A stretch of 64,000 nt of DNA from Methanosarcina barkeri 3 (GCF_000970305.1 NZ_CP009517.1:744001-808000); one strand, 5' to 3'; shown: positions 19,399-28,640, counted from the stretch's first letter. A program made the numbers and translations. The notes: generated by a model from the sequence alone, not told the origin.

Positions 19399-20373
19399 TT
19401 GAAGATGGGAACTTTGATAAAAATCATAGTGGCCCTGTTACTGCTCGCAGCAGGTGTATATCTTGTCCGCAGTTACTGGCCAGAGATCGTACCTGTTATG
19501 AAAGAGATATGGGGAACACTCAAGGAAACAAAGCTACGTTATGTTTTTCTAGCAATCTCGGTATACTTGTTGAGTGTATACTTATTTTCTGTCCGCTGGC
19601 AGCAGGTTCTCTACTGTATTGACTACAATATAAAAGTTACACGTCTTGTTCCTGTTTATTTCGGAGAAATATTCGTAAATAACGTTACTCCGGGAGGGAA
19701 CATGGCAGCGGGAGAATCTTTCAGAATCCTTTGGGCCAACAAACTTTTCGGGATAAGCTATATCAATGCTTTTAAAACAGTTTTCTTTGAAAGACTGGTT
19801 GAAGCAATTCCTGTTTTTTTCTTATCAATTTATATTCTATATGCTTTTCCGGCTTTAGAGATCAGATTCCTGCCCTCAATTGACAGGTTAACGTTAAAAT
19901 CAGTCCATCTGTTTTTCCTGATCTTTCTGGCAGCAGGAATAATAATGTGGTTCTTTAGAGAAAAATTAATTTCTCTCTTTCGTAATATACAGAAAAACTG
20001 GGAAATATTTAAACAATCTTTTATTCCCGTTCTCCTTCTATCCTGTGGAGTCTGGATTCTTGATGTAATACGTCTCAAACTGGTTGCTTTAGCTCTGAAT
20101 ATTGACCTCTCTTTAAGCCTGATTGTAACAATTTCAATCCTGACCTTTATTCTGGGAGCCTTACCATTAACTCCAGGAGGCCTAGGAATAATTGAAGGAG
20201 GCCTGATCTCTTTACTTATGTACTTTGGTTTATCCCTTGCATCTGCAAGCAGTTTCGTTCTTTTAGAGCGTTTTATTTCTTATGGGATCAGCAGCATAAT
20301 CGGATTTCTGTACCTGTCTTACTATGGAGGATTTAAGGTCTGGAAAAGATTAAGAGAAGAAAAGTTATACTGA
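19399..20373 (+). CDS. Flippase-like UPF0104/LPG-synthase-TM membrane protein
   Basis: A 324-residue polytopic membrane protein with about eight hydrophobic segments. It has the patterns of the lysylphosphatidylglycerol-synthase TM/AglD-like family: PVYFGEIFVNNVTPGGNMAAGESFR at residues 90-115, FFERLVEAIPV, and LPLTPGGLGIIEGGL near residue 255. These proteins are thought to act in lipid or lipid-linked sugar translocation. The TTG start at 19399 is preceded by GAGGT at 7 bases; ATG 19405 is the alternative. It follows DedA by 260 bases on the same strand, so a shared role in the membrane is plausible but unproven. Confidence 0.82.
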   Translation: MKMGTLIKIIVALLLLAAGVYLVRSYWPEIVPVMKEIWGTLKETKLRYVFLAISVYLLSVYLFSVRWQQVLYCIDYNIKVTRLVPVYFGEIFVNNVTPGGNMAAGESFRILWANKLFGISYINAFKTVFFERLVEAIPVFFLSIYILYAFPALEIRFLPSIDRLTLKSVHLFFLIFLAAGIIMWFFREKLISLFRNIQKNWEIFKQSFIPVLLLSCGVWILDVIRLKLVALALNIDLSLSLIVTISILTFILGALPLTPGGLGIIEGGLISLLMYFGLSLASASSFVLLERFISYGISSIIGFLYLSYYGGFKVWKRLREEKLY

Positions 20374-20615
20374 TCAATAATCTATATTTTTTAAGAAGTT
20401 AATATATCTAAGCCCTCTACATCTTTTCAGGCAGGAAATTTTCTTTTGTTCCGATTTTTGCTTCGTTTGCGGAAACAGTTGCTTTGATGGGCAAGCTGTG
20501 AGCAGAAAATGCCCTCAGGAACTGGTATGGAAAGGTATTAATTGGAGAAGTATGAGTTATAATATGTGGGTAATATAATTATTACTGAACCCCTTGATAA
20601 AACCGTGAGGTGACA

Positions 20616-20771
20616 ATGATGTGTAGTGTTGGAGACTCGTTTGATCTGGATATGGAAGGAAATTTGCCGGTTAAAGACTATACATGTAAAGACTGTGGGA
20701 ACAGATTCAAAGGCATTGGCAAAAACGTAAAGTGCCCTTCCTGCCAATCCAAAAATGTAGCAGAATCCTGA
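20616..20771 (+). CDS. Small zinc-ribbon protein
   Basis: A 51-residue protein starting MMCSVGDSFDLDMEG and containing one zinc ribbon, YTCKDCGNRFKGIGKNVKCPSCQSKN, with two CxxC pairs 15 residues apart. A strong SD (GAGGTGA) precedes the ATG by 4-5 bases. The stop is 35 bases before the DUF22-like gene, suggesting one transcript. Small zinc ribbons of this type often bind nucleic acid or partner proteins; the exact role is unknown. Confidence 0.8.
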   Translation: MMCSVGDSFDLDMEGNLPVKDYTCKDCGNRFKGIGKNVKCPSCQSKNVAES

Positions 20772-20805
20772 TAATTTACTGGATTTTTAAAAACTTATTT
20801 TTAAC

Positions 20806-21291
20806 ATGAAAGAACCAACCTCTTCGAAAGATATTTCACTTAAGGAAAGTGAAATGCTTCTCCTGCGCGGCACGGCAGGAACAGTGGCTATTGTGAAAGC
20901 AGGCCCGCATGGACAGTTTTTTCTGGAAACCGAGAACGAAGAGATCGTACTCGGACTGGAACCTCATGACCTGATTGTTGCTTCTGCGTTGTCTGTGGAT
21001 GAGAAAACGGAAAAAGGGCTTAAATGCGTTCTTTTTATGATCCGGGAAATCAGGTCACCCTTAATCGTTCTTCCAAAGAACCATCCTGCATCCCCAAGGC
21101 TTCCAATTGTAGTGTCGGCCGGGCAAAAGACTGTTCTAAACTGCAATATCACCCCTGGCACGCACCCGAATCAGGACGTACTTTGCGGTTCAAATGAATT
21201 TAATGGTCTTGAGGTAACCGGAACACAGGAAGGCGTACATATTGAAAAACTGCCAGAGTGTGAGGTAGTAAAGGTTAACTTTGATATCTGA
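20806..21291 (+). CDS. DUF22-like archaeal protein
   Basis: A 161-residue soluble protein that resembles the archaeal DUF22 family, with a beta-rich pattern: LLRGTAGTVAIVKAGPHGQFFLETE, EIVLGLEPHDLIVASALSV and SPLIVLPKNHPAS. No catalytic residues or membrane segments are evident. It lies directly downstream of the zinc-ribbon gene (35-base gap). The start ATG 20806 follows a run of A/T without a clear SD. Family assignment is from memory of the pattern and should be treated as moderate. Confidence 0.65.
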   Translation: MKEPTSSKDISLKESEMLLLRGTAGTVAIVKAGPHGQFFLETENEEIVLGLEPHDLIVASALSVDEKTEKGLKCVLFMIREIRSPLIVLPKNHPASPRLPIVVSAGQKTVLNCNITPGTHPNQDVLCGSNEFNGLEVTGTQEGVHIEKLPECEVVKVNFDI

Positions 21292-21398
21292 CTCGCATAT
21301 CTCTAACGAAACAAAAAAATAGGCTTTTAACGGATCTCTGTCTTTCATAGTTTGTTTATCTGTCTTGTAGAGTATCTTGATCTAGCCTTAGATAGTAA

Positions 21399-21530
21399 TT
21401 TTGATCTATAGAACGTTTAATTTTGATCTATAGAACGTTTAATTTTGATCTATAGAACGTTTAATTTTGATCTATAGAACGTTTAATTTTGATCTATAGA
21501 ACGTTTAATTTTGATCTATAGAACGTTTAA
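21399..21530. repeat. Six perfect copies of a 22-bp tandem repeat
   Basis: The unit TTTTGATCTATAGAACGTTTAA is repeated six times without change, in non-coding DNA between the DUF22-like gene and the beta-helix gene. There are no spacers, so this is not a CRISPR. Identity of the copies means recent expansion. Confidence 0.97.
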
Positions 21531-21854
21531 TTAACTATAATTAACTCATTTTTGATATAACTGTAGTTTAATCTGACTTATGAACGTACAGATTTTATTA
21601 ATATGTAATTTTTTATTCAATTTTATGATTTTTCATCTTATAAGTCGAAATTATCTATAGATTCAATATTTATCTCAAAACACAAGAATTTTTTAGTAAA
21701 ATCTACGCGTTATTTTTTTCTGTAAACCCATCTTAATACCACACTATAAACTAATTTTACAAATATTTAATTAAAATAAGAAAGTTTAATACTATAAAAC
21801 AAATCTAAATATTCATTGTTTTATGTCTAAAGCTTAAATATAGGAGTGCAAATT
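21531..21854. other. Leader region of the beta-helix surface protein
   Basis: AT-rich DNA upstream of the NosD-like gene, presumably its promoter and leader. No gene is seen. Confidence 0.45.
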
Positions 21855-22997
21855 ATGAAAATTAACAAGAAAGCAGTTTTAATATCGGCATCACTGATTT
21901 TATGTTTAATCGTTATTTCATCGACTGCATCAGCTGCTACTTTAAAAGTAGGACCCAAAGAAAAATACAAGACAATTCAAAAGGCTGTAAACGCCGCTCA
22001 CGAAGGAGATACCATTATTGTTAGTTCTGGAACTTATCGTGAGAACGTTAATATTACAAAAAGTAGCTTAACAATTCTTGGAAAAGGTTATCCGAAGGTA
22101 AATGGATTCTATGATTATATTGACCCCTATAGTGGTGATTTCGGACAAAGCGATATTAATATAAACGGATTCTCTATCACTAAAAATGGAATTGATTTAA
22201 GTGACAGAGCAGTAAGTGGTCAAATAATAAGAAATAATTATTTCTATTCTTGTGATGCTTCTATTTCTGGAGATATGGCTTCTGGTAATCTTATCAAAAA
22301 CAACGATTTTACAAATGGTGGAATTTTTTTAAGTGAATCTAGCGTAGATATAATTGGAAATAAAATCAAGAATGCGGATATTGGGATAGAGTTATTTGAA
22401 GGAGCTGGATCAACAACAGGTGCATTAATTTCAAAAAATAAAATAACTGGCTGCAATGTAGGAATTAAGTTTCACGGATTTAGTAGCGGTGATGTTTATG
22501 ATAATTACTTTAACAACAAAAAGAACATAGTATTCGGTTCAACATCGTTTGGCAGTGTAGGTTCCTGGAATACCACTAAGACTCCAGATTATAATATCGT
22601 TTTAGGACCTTATATTGGCGGGAACTTCTGGGGCTCCCCTAATGGCAAAGGCTTCTCTCAGACAGCTTCTGATAAAAACTATGATGGAATTGCAGATTCC
22701 TCTTATGCTATAAATAGTAAAAATATTGATTACTTACCCCTGGTTGCTATTAAAGCTCCGGTAGCTTCTTTTAAAATGTCAAAGTCAAGCGGGAAAGCAC
22801 CATTAACAGTCAAGTTCACAGATACAAGCAAAGGAGTGAATATGACTGAAAAATGGAACTTTGGAGATGGCTCAACTTCCACTTTAAAGAATCCGTCACA
22901 TAAGTATACAAAAGTTGGAAAGTTTAAGGTTACTTTGACGGAAACTAATAAGGTAGGAAGCAGTTCAAAGAGTCAGCTTGTGAAAGTTACTAAATGA
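21855..22997 (+). CDS. Secreted NosD-like beta-helix protein with PKD domain
   Basis: A 380-residue exported protein. A signal peptide (KINKKAVLISASLILCLIVIS, then STASA) spans residues 1-27. Residues 30-290 form a right-handed parallel beta-helix of the NosD/periplasmic copper-binding type: KYKTIQKAVNAAHEGDTIIV, then repeated NNxF and NxIxN rungs. The C-terminal 85 residues form one PKD domain (KAPLTVKFTDTSKG, KWNFGDGS, NPSHKYTKVGKFKV). This domain mix is common in Methanosarcina cell-surface proteins. The start ATG 21855 has SD TAGGAG at 8 bases; a GTG at 21846 overlaps the SD and is rejected. No S-layer anchor or transmembrane C-terminus is present, so it should be free or bound through PKD. 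Confidence 0.88.
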   Translation: MKINKKAVLISASLILCLIVISSTASAATLKVGPKEKYKTIQKAVNAAHEGDTIIVSSGTYRENVNITKSSLTILGKGYPKVNGFYDYIDPYSGDFGQSDININGFSITKNGIDLSDRAVSGQIIRNNYFYSCDASISGDMASGNLIKNNDFTNGGIFLSESSVDIIGNKIKNADIGIELFEGAGSTTGALISKNKITGCNVGIKFHGFSSGDVYDNYFNNKKNIVFGSTSFGSVGSWNTTKTPDYNIVLGPYIGGNFWGSPNGKGFSQTASDKNYDGIADSSYAINSKNIDYLPLVAIKAPVASFKMSKSSGKAPLTVKFTDTSKGVNMTEKWNFGDGSTSTLKNPSHKYTKVGKFKVTLTETNKVGSSSKSQLVKVTK

Positions 22998-23529
22998 GGA
23001 GACTATATTTCCTCTTTCTAATTTTTAAAATGATCATTTTTAGTCTAAAACCATGCATTATAATTTCTCTTTCATAATACCTTCACTTGAAGGAATTCAC
23101 TGGCATAACGTCTATTCTTAAATTTCTACTTGTTTTAGTAACACTCTTTATTAAATTAAATTAAATTAAATTAAATTAAATTTGCAATTTTTTTAATTTA
23201 AGCATTTTTGCAAAGTAACCTCCTTTAAGGACTTTTGCTAACTGTTGGAAACATTGACTTTTAGATTTTATATTATTCTTAGTTATATTTCTATAGTTAT
23301 TATATAATCTGACACTAATTTTTGTATCGAACGTCAAAAACGTGTTCAACAAAATGTGAAAAATATTACATAAAATGAATATAAATAATCACATAATATT
23401 ATTTGTAACCATAAACTGAGAGCCATCAGTATAATTATATTTAATAAGTACTGCAGCTGGATATGTACAAAAACATAATTATATAATTGATCAAGTCAAA
23501 CAGATATAAGGGAAAGGAAGGAAAAGGAT
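22998..23529. other. Intergenic region between two surface-protein genes
   Basis: AT-rich, no gene supported. Contains the TTAAA pentanucleotide repeat. Confidence 0.45.
23151..23180. repeat. TTAAA pentanucleotide repeat
   Basis: Six perfect TTAAA copies in non-coding DNA. Confidence 0.95.
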
Positions 23530-23871
23530 ATGAAAAGTAAAATTCTACTAGTAGTACTGTTTTTGCTAGCTCTATTAGCCATTCCACTACCTGCAATGGC
23601 ACAAGCACCTACAGCAGATTTCTACGCTGACAAAACATACGGAACTGCACCCCTGACTGTTCATTTTTACAGCACTGGCGTCACAGGCAGCCCAACCAGT
23701 TACTTCTGGAAATTTGAACACGAAACAAGCAGCGATTGGAATTCACATCACTTTGGAAATGCTGTTCATACATTTAGGTATCCAGGGGTCTATGATGTTA
23801 GCCTAACTGTAACAAATGCAGATGGAAGCACAACAAACACGAAAACGAGCTATATCACGGTTAAAGAATAA
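23530..23871 (+). CDS. Small secreted single-PKD protein
   Basis: A 113-residue exported protein: a signal peptide (MKSKILLVVLFLLALLAIPL, then AMA at about residue 24) and one PKD domain making up the rest (PTADFYADKTYGTAPLTVHF, then SYFWKFEHE, FRYPGVYDVSLTVTN and a closing ITVKE strand). The usual FGDG turn is replaced by FEHETSSDW. A purine-rich SD (GGAAAGG/GGAAAAGG) precedes the ATG. It is one of three small PKD exoproteins in this window. Confidence 0.85.
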   Translation: MKSKILLVVLFLLALLAIPLPAMAQAPTADFYADKTYGTAPLTVHFYSTGVTGSPTSYFWKFEHETSSDWNSHHFGNAVHTFRYPGVYDVSLTVTNADGSTTNTKTSYITVKE

Positions 23872-24001
23872 TTTTGTGGCATTTGCCACATACTATTTTT
23901 GTGAATGTAAGTAAGTGAGTAAAAAATGTTTGGTAGGATAGTAAGATACTGAGTATATTATTCATCGGGGCCAGTTACAAAAATCTCAGAATAATTCTTA
24001 A

Positions 24002-24733
24002 GTGTATATCAATATCCAGCAAAAGGCACGTAAAAAGCGTATTCCTAACCCTTACCTCAAAACCTGGTTCCTCTCTCTGGCAGGTCAACAAGTAGACACA
24101 AAAAGCCTAGTTTTCTTCTCTAAATTCCTGAGCCGATGCCTACCAAAAAGGGCCGAATGGATCAAAGTAGCAGAATTTCAAAAAAACGGAATGCTACACT
24201 ATCACGTCCTAATAGTCGGCATAAACTGGCTTCTGCACAAATCCGTAATACAATACTCCTGGCAGAAATACGGCGGCGGGCCTATCCTTGACATCCACAC
24301 CGTAAAAAATGATTCAGTCTACGGCTGGCAGTGGTCCCGTTCCTGCCCTCTCGAAGCTGCAGGTAAAACCGTAGGCGACTATCTGCAAGGCTATCTAGAA
24401 AAATCAATGAGTCCCCAGCATGGGGCCTTATATTGGGCAATGGGAATAAGAAACTGGACCTGTTCCGGCTCACTCTCAGAAAGAACAAAAAAAGACAAGC
24501 CAATTAAAAGCCCTACAAGCCGTTATTTTCTCAAGGGCGTACTTAGCGCCTTAACCGGGTTCAGATCGTCCCACAGGACAGATAGTATAGGCCTCTTCTC
24601 AGCCAAGATAGCCAAAGAAAAGTCCAACAAGCAGAAAGAAGAAAAATCTCCCAAACCTGAAAAGCTAGACCTATCCTTCACAACAGCCAGCCAGATAACA
24701 AAAGCCTATCTCAAATCTTCCAGGGGGCTTTAA
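24002..24733 (+). CDS. HUH Rep-like rolling-circle replication protein
   Basis: A 243-residue protein with the three landmarks of rolling-circle Rep endonucleases: TWFLSL at residues 21-26 (motif 1), HYHVLIVG with the HUH pair at residues 66-68 (motif 2), and DYLQGYLEK with two candidate catalytic tyrosines, Y127 and Y131 (motif 3). The C-terminus is Lys/Ser rich. Such proteins nick DNA at a plasmid or virus origin. It opens with GTG right after an in-frame stop, so the N-terminus may be slightly shortened. Base composition is richer in GC than the genes downstream. It probably marks an integrated plasmid or virus relic with the next ORF. Confidence 0.65.
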   Translation: MYINIQQKARKKRIPNPYLKTWFLSLAGQQVDTKSLVFFSKFLSRCLPKRAEWIKVAEFQKNGMLHYHVLIVGINWLLHKSVIQYSWQKYGGGPILDIHTVKNDSVYGWQWSRSCPLEAAGKTVGDYLQGYLEKSMSPQHGALYWAMGIRNWTCSGSLSERTKKDKPIKSPTSRYFLKGVLSALTGFRSSHRTDSIGLFSAKIAKEKSNKQKEEKSPKPEKLDLSFTTASQITKAYLKSSRGL

Positions 24734-24791
24734 CCTGGCAAAAACCAAATCCAACATAGAGTCAGCAAAAAAAGAACCTTACAACACAAAA

Positions 24792-25061
24792 ATGAAATAT
24801 CCGGGAAAAGAGGCTTATCATTTTCCAGTAGGTCCCTCTCATACCTCGCCCTGCATGGATCCTTACTTCCGATCTCCTGAATACCAGGCAAAAAAAGAAA
24901 GATGGCTACTCGAAACAGGGATAACAGCAGGCATAACAATTCTTATAGATCACGACCGCGACGAAAAAACAGGCGATGAAGACAATGAAACAGAAAAAAT
25001 AACACGGATGCAATTGTGTGAAATTCCGTCTGAAAATGGAATTTTTCAATATAATAATTAA
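24792..25061 (+). CDS. Small hypothetical protein next to the Rep-like gene
   Basis: An 89-residue hydrophilic protein with a Pro/His/aromatic-rich N-terminal half (YPGKEAYHFPVGPSHTSPC) and an acidic C-terminal half (DHDRDEKTGDEDNETEK). I do not recognise it. It starts 58 bases after the Rep-like gene on the same strand with similar codon usage, so it is most likely a second gene of the same integrated element. No clear SD precedes ATG 24792. Confidence 0.5.
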   Translation: MKYPGKEAYHFPVGPSHTSPCMDPYFRSPEYQAKKERWLLETGITAGITILIDHDRDEKTGDEDNETEKITRMQLCEIPSENGIFQYNN

Positions 25062-25500
<439 letters not shown>

Positions 25501-26394
25501 ATGGATAGTACTCATCCTTTTGAAATTGTCCCAGAAACAGATGATTCTGATGTTGATATTCACCGAACACTATCCATTACAAAATATGTGACAAACGTTA
25601 CTTATGATTCTGATGAGATAAAATCTAAATTTTTTAAAAATAAATTATGTTTAACTGATGGATTTGGATGTGTATACCCTAAAGAAGTTAATGGCCATAT
25701 TCATGCTCTTTTTGGTAAACTCGGGGTGAAGACTTTATTGGGGTTAGATACAGATTCGGATAATAATAACATGTTAAGAAGATATAATTTTGGGAGAGTG
25801 ATTGTAGCTACTATGTATGTAGACCATTTTCCTGAAGATAATAAACTTTCTTTAATAGTTTTTAATAGTGGGAAAATAAGTAAAGATTTATGGCAGTCTA
25901 CATATAGAAATTTGCTTAATGTATTCGACTTAAAACCTGTTAAATTTAGTGATGAAGAACTTAGAAAAATATGCTTCACTAAATATAGAGACGATCTTTT
26001 AGAAATAAAATTTGATCCGGCTAGTGAAAAAGAATTTGGGAACGTCAAATTAGCAGAATATAAATCTATTCGCTCTAAAAAATTCAATCCAAACGCAAAG
26101 AAAATACAAGAAATTATTGATAACAATGAAATTAAAGTCAACAGATTTAAATCTGATATTTACTCAACATATCCTAATTTAGATAAAAGTTATCCGGTTG
26201 CATTTACAATTGATGTAGAAGGGAAAGTTACACTAGAATTCCCTAAAATTTCGTGGTCTTTAAAGGATACTAATGAAATCGAGGAGCATTATTATTCATT
26301 TGCAAGTAAAATATATGATGAAATTATTTCCAAAGAAATTTATGCAAAAGAGGCAGAAGAAGATAATTCACAAAAGTCACTTTTTGATTTTTGA
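25501..26394 (+). CDS. Unknown protein, first gene of a two-gene accessory operon
   Basis: A 297-residue soluble protein that I do not recognise. It is rich in Lys, Asp and Asn and very AT-rich in codon choice. Visible features are a beta-rich middle (RRYNFGRVIVATMYVDHF, LSLIVFNSGKIS), a charged helical stretch near residues 190-220 (KKFNPNAKKIQEIIDNNEIK), and a C-terminal tail ending in SLFDF. No membrane segment, P-loop or nuclease motif is obvious. The next gene starts 7 bases after its stop with an SD-like GAGG overlapping the stop, so the two form one operon. The neighbourhood (cyclase, HEPN protein) suggests a defence role, which is inference only. Confidence 0.75.
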   Translation: MDSTHPFEIVPETDDSDVDIHRTLSITKYVTNVTYDSDEIKSKFFKNKLCLTDGFGCVYPKEVNGHIHALFGKLGVKTLLGLDTDSDNNNMLRRYNFGRVIVATMYVDHFPEDNKLSLIVFNSGKISKDLWQSTYRNLLNVFDLKPVKFSDEELRKICFTKYRDDLLEIKFDPASEKEFGNVKLAEYKSIRSKKFNPNAKKIQEIIDNNEIKVNRFKSDIYSTYPNLDKSYPVAFTIDVEGKVTLEFPKISWSLKDTNEIEEHYYSFASKIYDEIISKEIYAKEAEEDNSQKSLFDF

Positions 26395-26401
26395 GGTTTA
26401 A

Positions 26402-27769
26402 ATGATAGAATCAGATTTTAATGATTTTTACAAAAAAATTGCAAGTAAAGCTTACAATCAATTGGGTGTAAAAGAAGTTTTAATAAAAATCAATTCGTTC
26501 TTGTTATCTCATGATAACGAAGTCAATTATAAAGAAAAACTTTTTTTGTCTTCTATTGATTTAGCTAAAAATAATATTGAGTTGTACATTAGAATAATGA
26601 ATTTGTGTATAGAAGAGTCATTGTATTGTCTTAATTATCTGTTCTTCCAAAGTTCGGTATACTTGATTGATAAACAATATTCAAGAGATATTTATTCCTT
26701 AGATGCTAATTATCAAAAAATTCTTTCTAATACAATCAACATTGTAATAAATAACAAACTATTGGATGAGATCGATGTACCGGATTCATCAGAAATGGCT
26801 ATTGTATTTGGAAGAGTTCAAAGAATATATATTCCATGTCAAATATTTTCAGATTTCGAATATAAAATATTTGAAATATTAAATAAAAAATACACTAAAA
26901 AACTCTTAGAAAATAAGTATGGTTTAGAGCCAGATGAATTAACAATTATTATAAGAAAATTGAATATTGCGTATACCAACTTCGGAAAATGCATTTCCTT
27001 TTCATGCGATAACTTTTGTTTTTCTCCACAAAATTCTGAAAATCATTTCCATAAACAACTAACTTCGTCAAACTACGATAAAGAATTGTTCAATAAATAT
27101 GGTATCTTATTATTTCCGTTTGTCTCTGATGTAGATATAACAAATAATAAAATAATTATTCCTAATGATGGTTTTGGGAACTTAGACAACTGTTGTTTTA
27201 CAATCGTAGATCCAAAAACAAACAGGCAAATATTTGACTTTAATATTAATATCCAAAGCATGAGAAGTGAAAACGTTTACATAGACGATTTTAAAGATAT
27301 TTTAATTCTACTTCCTTCGAATGATCATTTAGAATTTAAATTCAATTTCAAAAAATTTGACAATGAATATTGTTTTTCTATCAAAAAGAAAATTGGTCCA
27401 ATAAAGGAAGAATTAAAAAAGCAGGTAGGATATTCAGTGAATTATGATTTAAGTAATAATTCTGGAAATATTGCTTTTAATGCAAATAATGTGAAGCAGA
27501 GTATAAAGGTAAACAATACACAAAGTCTTAGGGAATGCTATAAAGAATTAGCTAAACTCGTTGACGAAACCGAGATGGAAATTCATGATAAGGAAGAAGT
27601 AGAACAAAATGTTAAAGAGGCTCAACAAGAGTTATCAAAGGAAGATTGGAATCCTTCAAAAGTATTACAATTGACTGACAAGATTGTGAAAATTGTTGGT
27701 TTCGCTAGTAAAGCTTTTCCAGTTATTATGAAAATTAAGGAATATTTAGATCCGTATATCACCAAATAG
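26402..27769 (+). CDS. Unknown protein with C-terminal amphipathic helices
   Basis: A 455-residue protein that I do not recognise, second gene of the operon. The N-terminal 330 residues are mixed alpha/beta. The last 100 residues look like a separate module: a helical acidic coiled-coil stretch (ELAKLVDETEMEIHDKEEVE), then KEAQQELSKEDWNPSKVL and a hydrophobic helix, VKIVGFASKAFPVIMKIKEYL. Such a terminal module, a long helical hairpin ending in a membrane-active-looking segment, is seen in several bacterial conflict proteins, but this is only a resemblance. Codon use is AT-rich as in its partner. The first copy of a 32-bp repeat starts 5 bases after the stop. Confidence 0.75.
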   Translation: MIESDFNDFYKKIASKAYNQLGVKEVLIKINSFLLSHDNEVNYKEKLFLSSIDLAKNNIELYIRIMNLCIEESLYCLNYLFFQSSVYLIDKQYSRDIYSLDANYQKILSNTINIVINNKLLDEIDVPDSSEMAIVFGRVQRIYIPCQIFSDFEYKIFEILNKKYTKKLLENKYGLEPDELTIIIRKLNIAYTNFGKCISFSCDNFCFSPQNSENHFHKQLTSSNYDKELFNKYGILLFPFVSDVDITNNKIIIPNDGFGNLDNCCFTIVDPKTNRQIFDFNINIQSMRSENVYIDDFKDILILLPSNDHLEFKFNFKKFDNEYCFSIKKKIGPIKEELKKQVGYSVNYDLSNNSGNIAFNANNVKQSIKVNNTQSLRECYKELAKLVDETEMEIHDKEEVEQNVKEAQQELSKEDWNPSKVLQLTDKIVKIVGFASKAFPVIMKIKEYLDPYITK

Positions 27770-27773
27770 GCCT

Positions 27774-27805
27774 AGTTACAGCATCGCTGTCACGAACTGC
27801 AAAGT
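27774..27805. repeat. 32-bp flanking repeat, left copy
   Basis: AGTTACAGCAT..GCTGTCA..AACTGCAAAGT, 29 of 32 bases identical to the copy at 28588-28619. The arms AGTTACAGC and GCTGTxxxxAACT are an imperfect inverted repeat and could fold as a hairpin with a 4-base bulge. It lies just after a stop codon, 120 bases before the cyclase-like gene. Confidence 0.9.
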
Positions 27806-27925
27806 TGCTATCTTATAAATAGTCATAATCAAGTACGGTAACTTGAATTTTAGAGAATTGTTAGCTTACTTTTATTGTTTTGAACTTCAAGTGCATAAGT
27901 CCTAATAATGTAGGGAGGAATTTTC

Positions 27926-28567
27926 ATGCCTTTGGATAATTTTTATGGACAAACTTTTGTTGCTTTTATAGACATTTCTGGATTTAAACAATTGATGAAG
28001 GAAGGGAGAGCTGAGGGAGCATTAGATATTTTTTATACTGCTGGATACAATAATACTAATCGAGAAATTGGCGGAATATTTGTATCTGACTGTGGAATTT
28101 TGTTTTGGGGAAACGATTTAAGCAGCTCATCTATCCCCGAAAAAAGACATGCATTAGAATCATTACTATCTTCAATAAGAAATATAAACCATGAGATGTG
28201 TCATCAAGATTTCATTCTCACAACTTCAATCGCCTATGGGTACTTTAGTTTTCAAGAAAGAATTGAAACTGCATATATAAGAAAAAATCCTATTTACGGT
28301 GACGCGTATCTTAATTCATTTTTAGATAATGAAAATGGAACTCCGAAGATACAGCCAGGTCAGTGTCGTATTGTTACAAGAGATATTCCTAGTGAAGTTC
28401 TCGATTTTGATTTTTTAAAACGTAGAAGTTCAAGTGACAATCATTATTATTACTATTGGATGGTCAACAAAGAAAATGACATCAGAAGATTTGAAGAAGA
28501 TTACAAAGATAGTTATAATTTAAAATATGGAGGGATGCGTCAGGCTTTACAAAGGTATAGTCAGTAA
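27926..28567 (+). CDS. Putative class III / Pycsar-like nucleotide cyclase
   Basis: A 213-residue protein with the layout of a class III nucleotidyl cyclase domain. FVAFIDISGFKQLM (residues 11-24) matches the first metal-binding Asp strand (D16); IFVSDCGILFW matches the second (D55, as in the SDS motif of Pycsar cyclases); LTTSIAYGYFSF and NPIYGDAYLNSFLDNE match the later conserved Gly strand and helix. The protein is a stand-alone domain, as in Pycsar (cCMP/cUMP) phage-defence cyclases. SD GGGAGG precedes ATG 27926. It is bracketed by two copies of a 32-bp repeat, and followed by a HEPN/nuclease-like gene that could be its effector. No sequence comparison was possible; catalysis and base specificity are inference. 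Confidence 0.6.
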   Translation: MPLDNFYGQTFVAFIDISGFKQLMKEGRAEGALDIFYTAGYNNTNREIGGIFVSDCGILFWGNDLSSSSIPEKRHALESLLSSIRNINHEMCHQDFILTTSIAYGYFSFQERIETAYIRKNPIYGDAYLNSFLDNENGTPKIQPGQCRIVTRDIPSEVLDFDFLKRRSSSDNHYYYYWMVNKENDIRRFEEDYKDSYNLKYGGMRQALQRYSQ

Positions 28568-28587
28568 CAACCTTGCTATATATGGAC

Positions 28588-28619
28588 AGTTACAGCATTG
28601 CTGTCATTAACTGCAAAGT
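28588..28619. repeat. 32-bp flanking repeat, right copy
   Basis: Second copy of the repeat at 27774-27805 in the same orientation, located 21 bases after the cyclase-like stop and 22 bases before the HEPN-like gene. In this copy the inverted-repeat arms extend to CAGTTACAGCA/TGCTGT...AACTG. Confidence 0.9.
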
Positions 28620-28640
28620 CAATATGTTATATCTATTGAG

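Noticed and set aside
21399-21530. Possible CRISPR array
   Set aside because: Units follow each other directly with no spacers, and no cas genes are near. The same holds for the arrays at 17914 and 56244.
27774-28619. Integron attC-type cassette boundaries
   Set aside because: The repeats do not contain the R core sequences of attC and no integron integrase is present; only the general idea of a cassette is kept.
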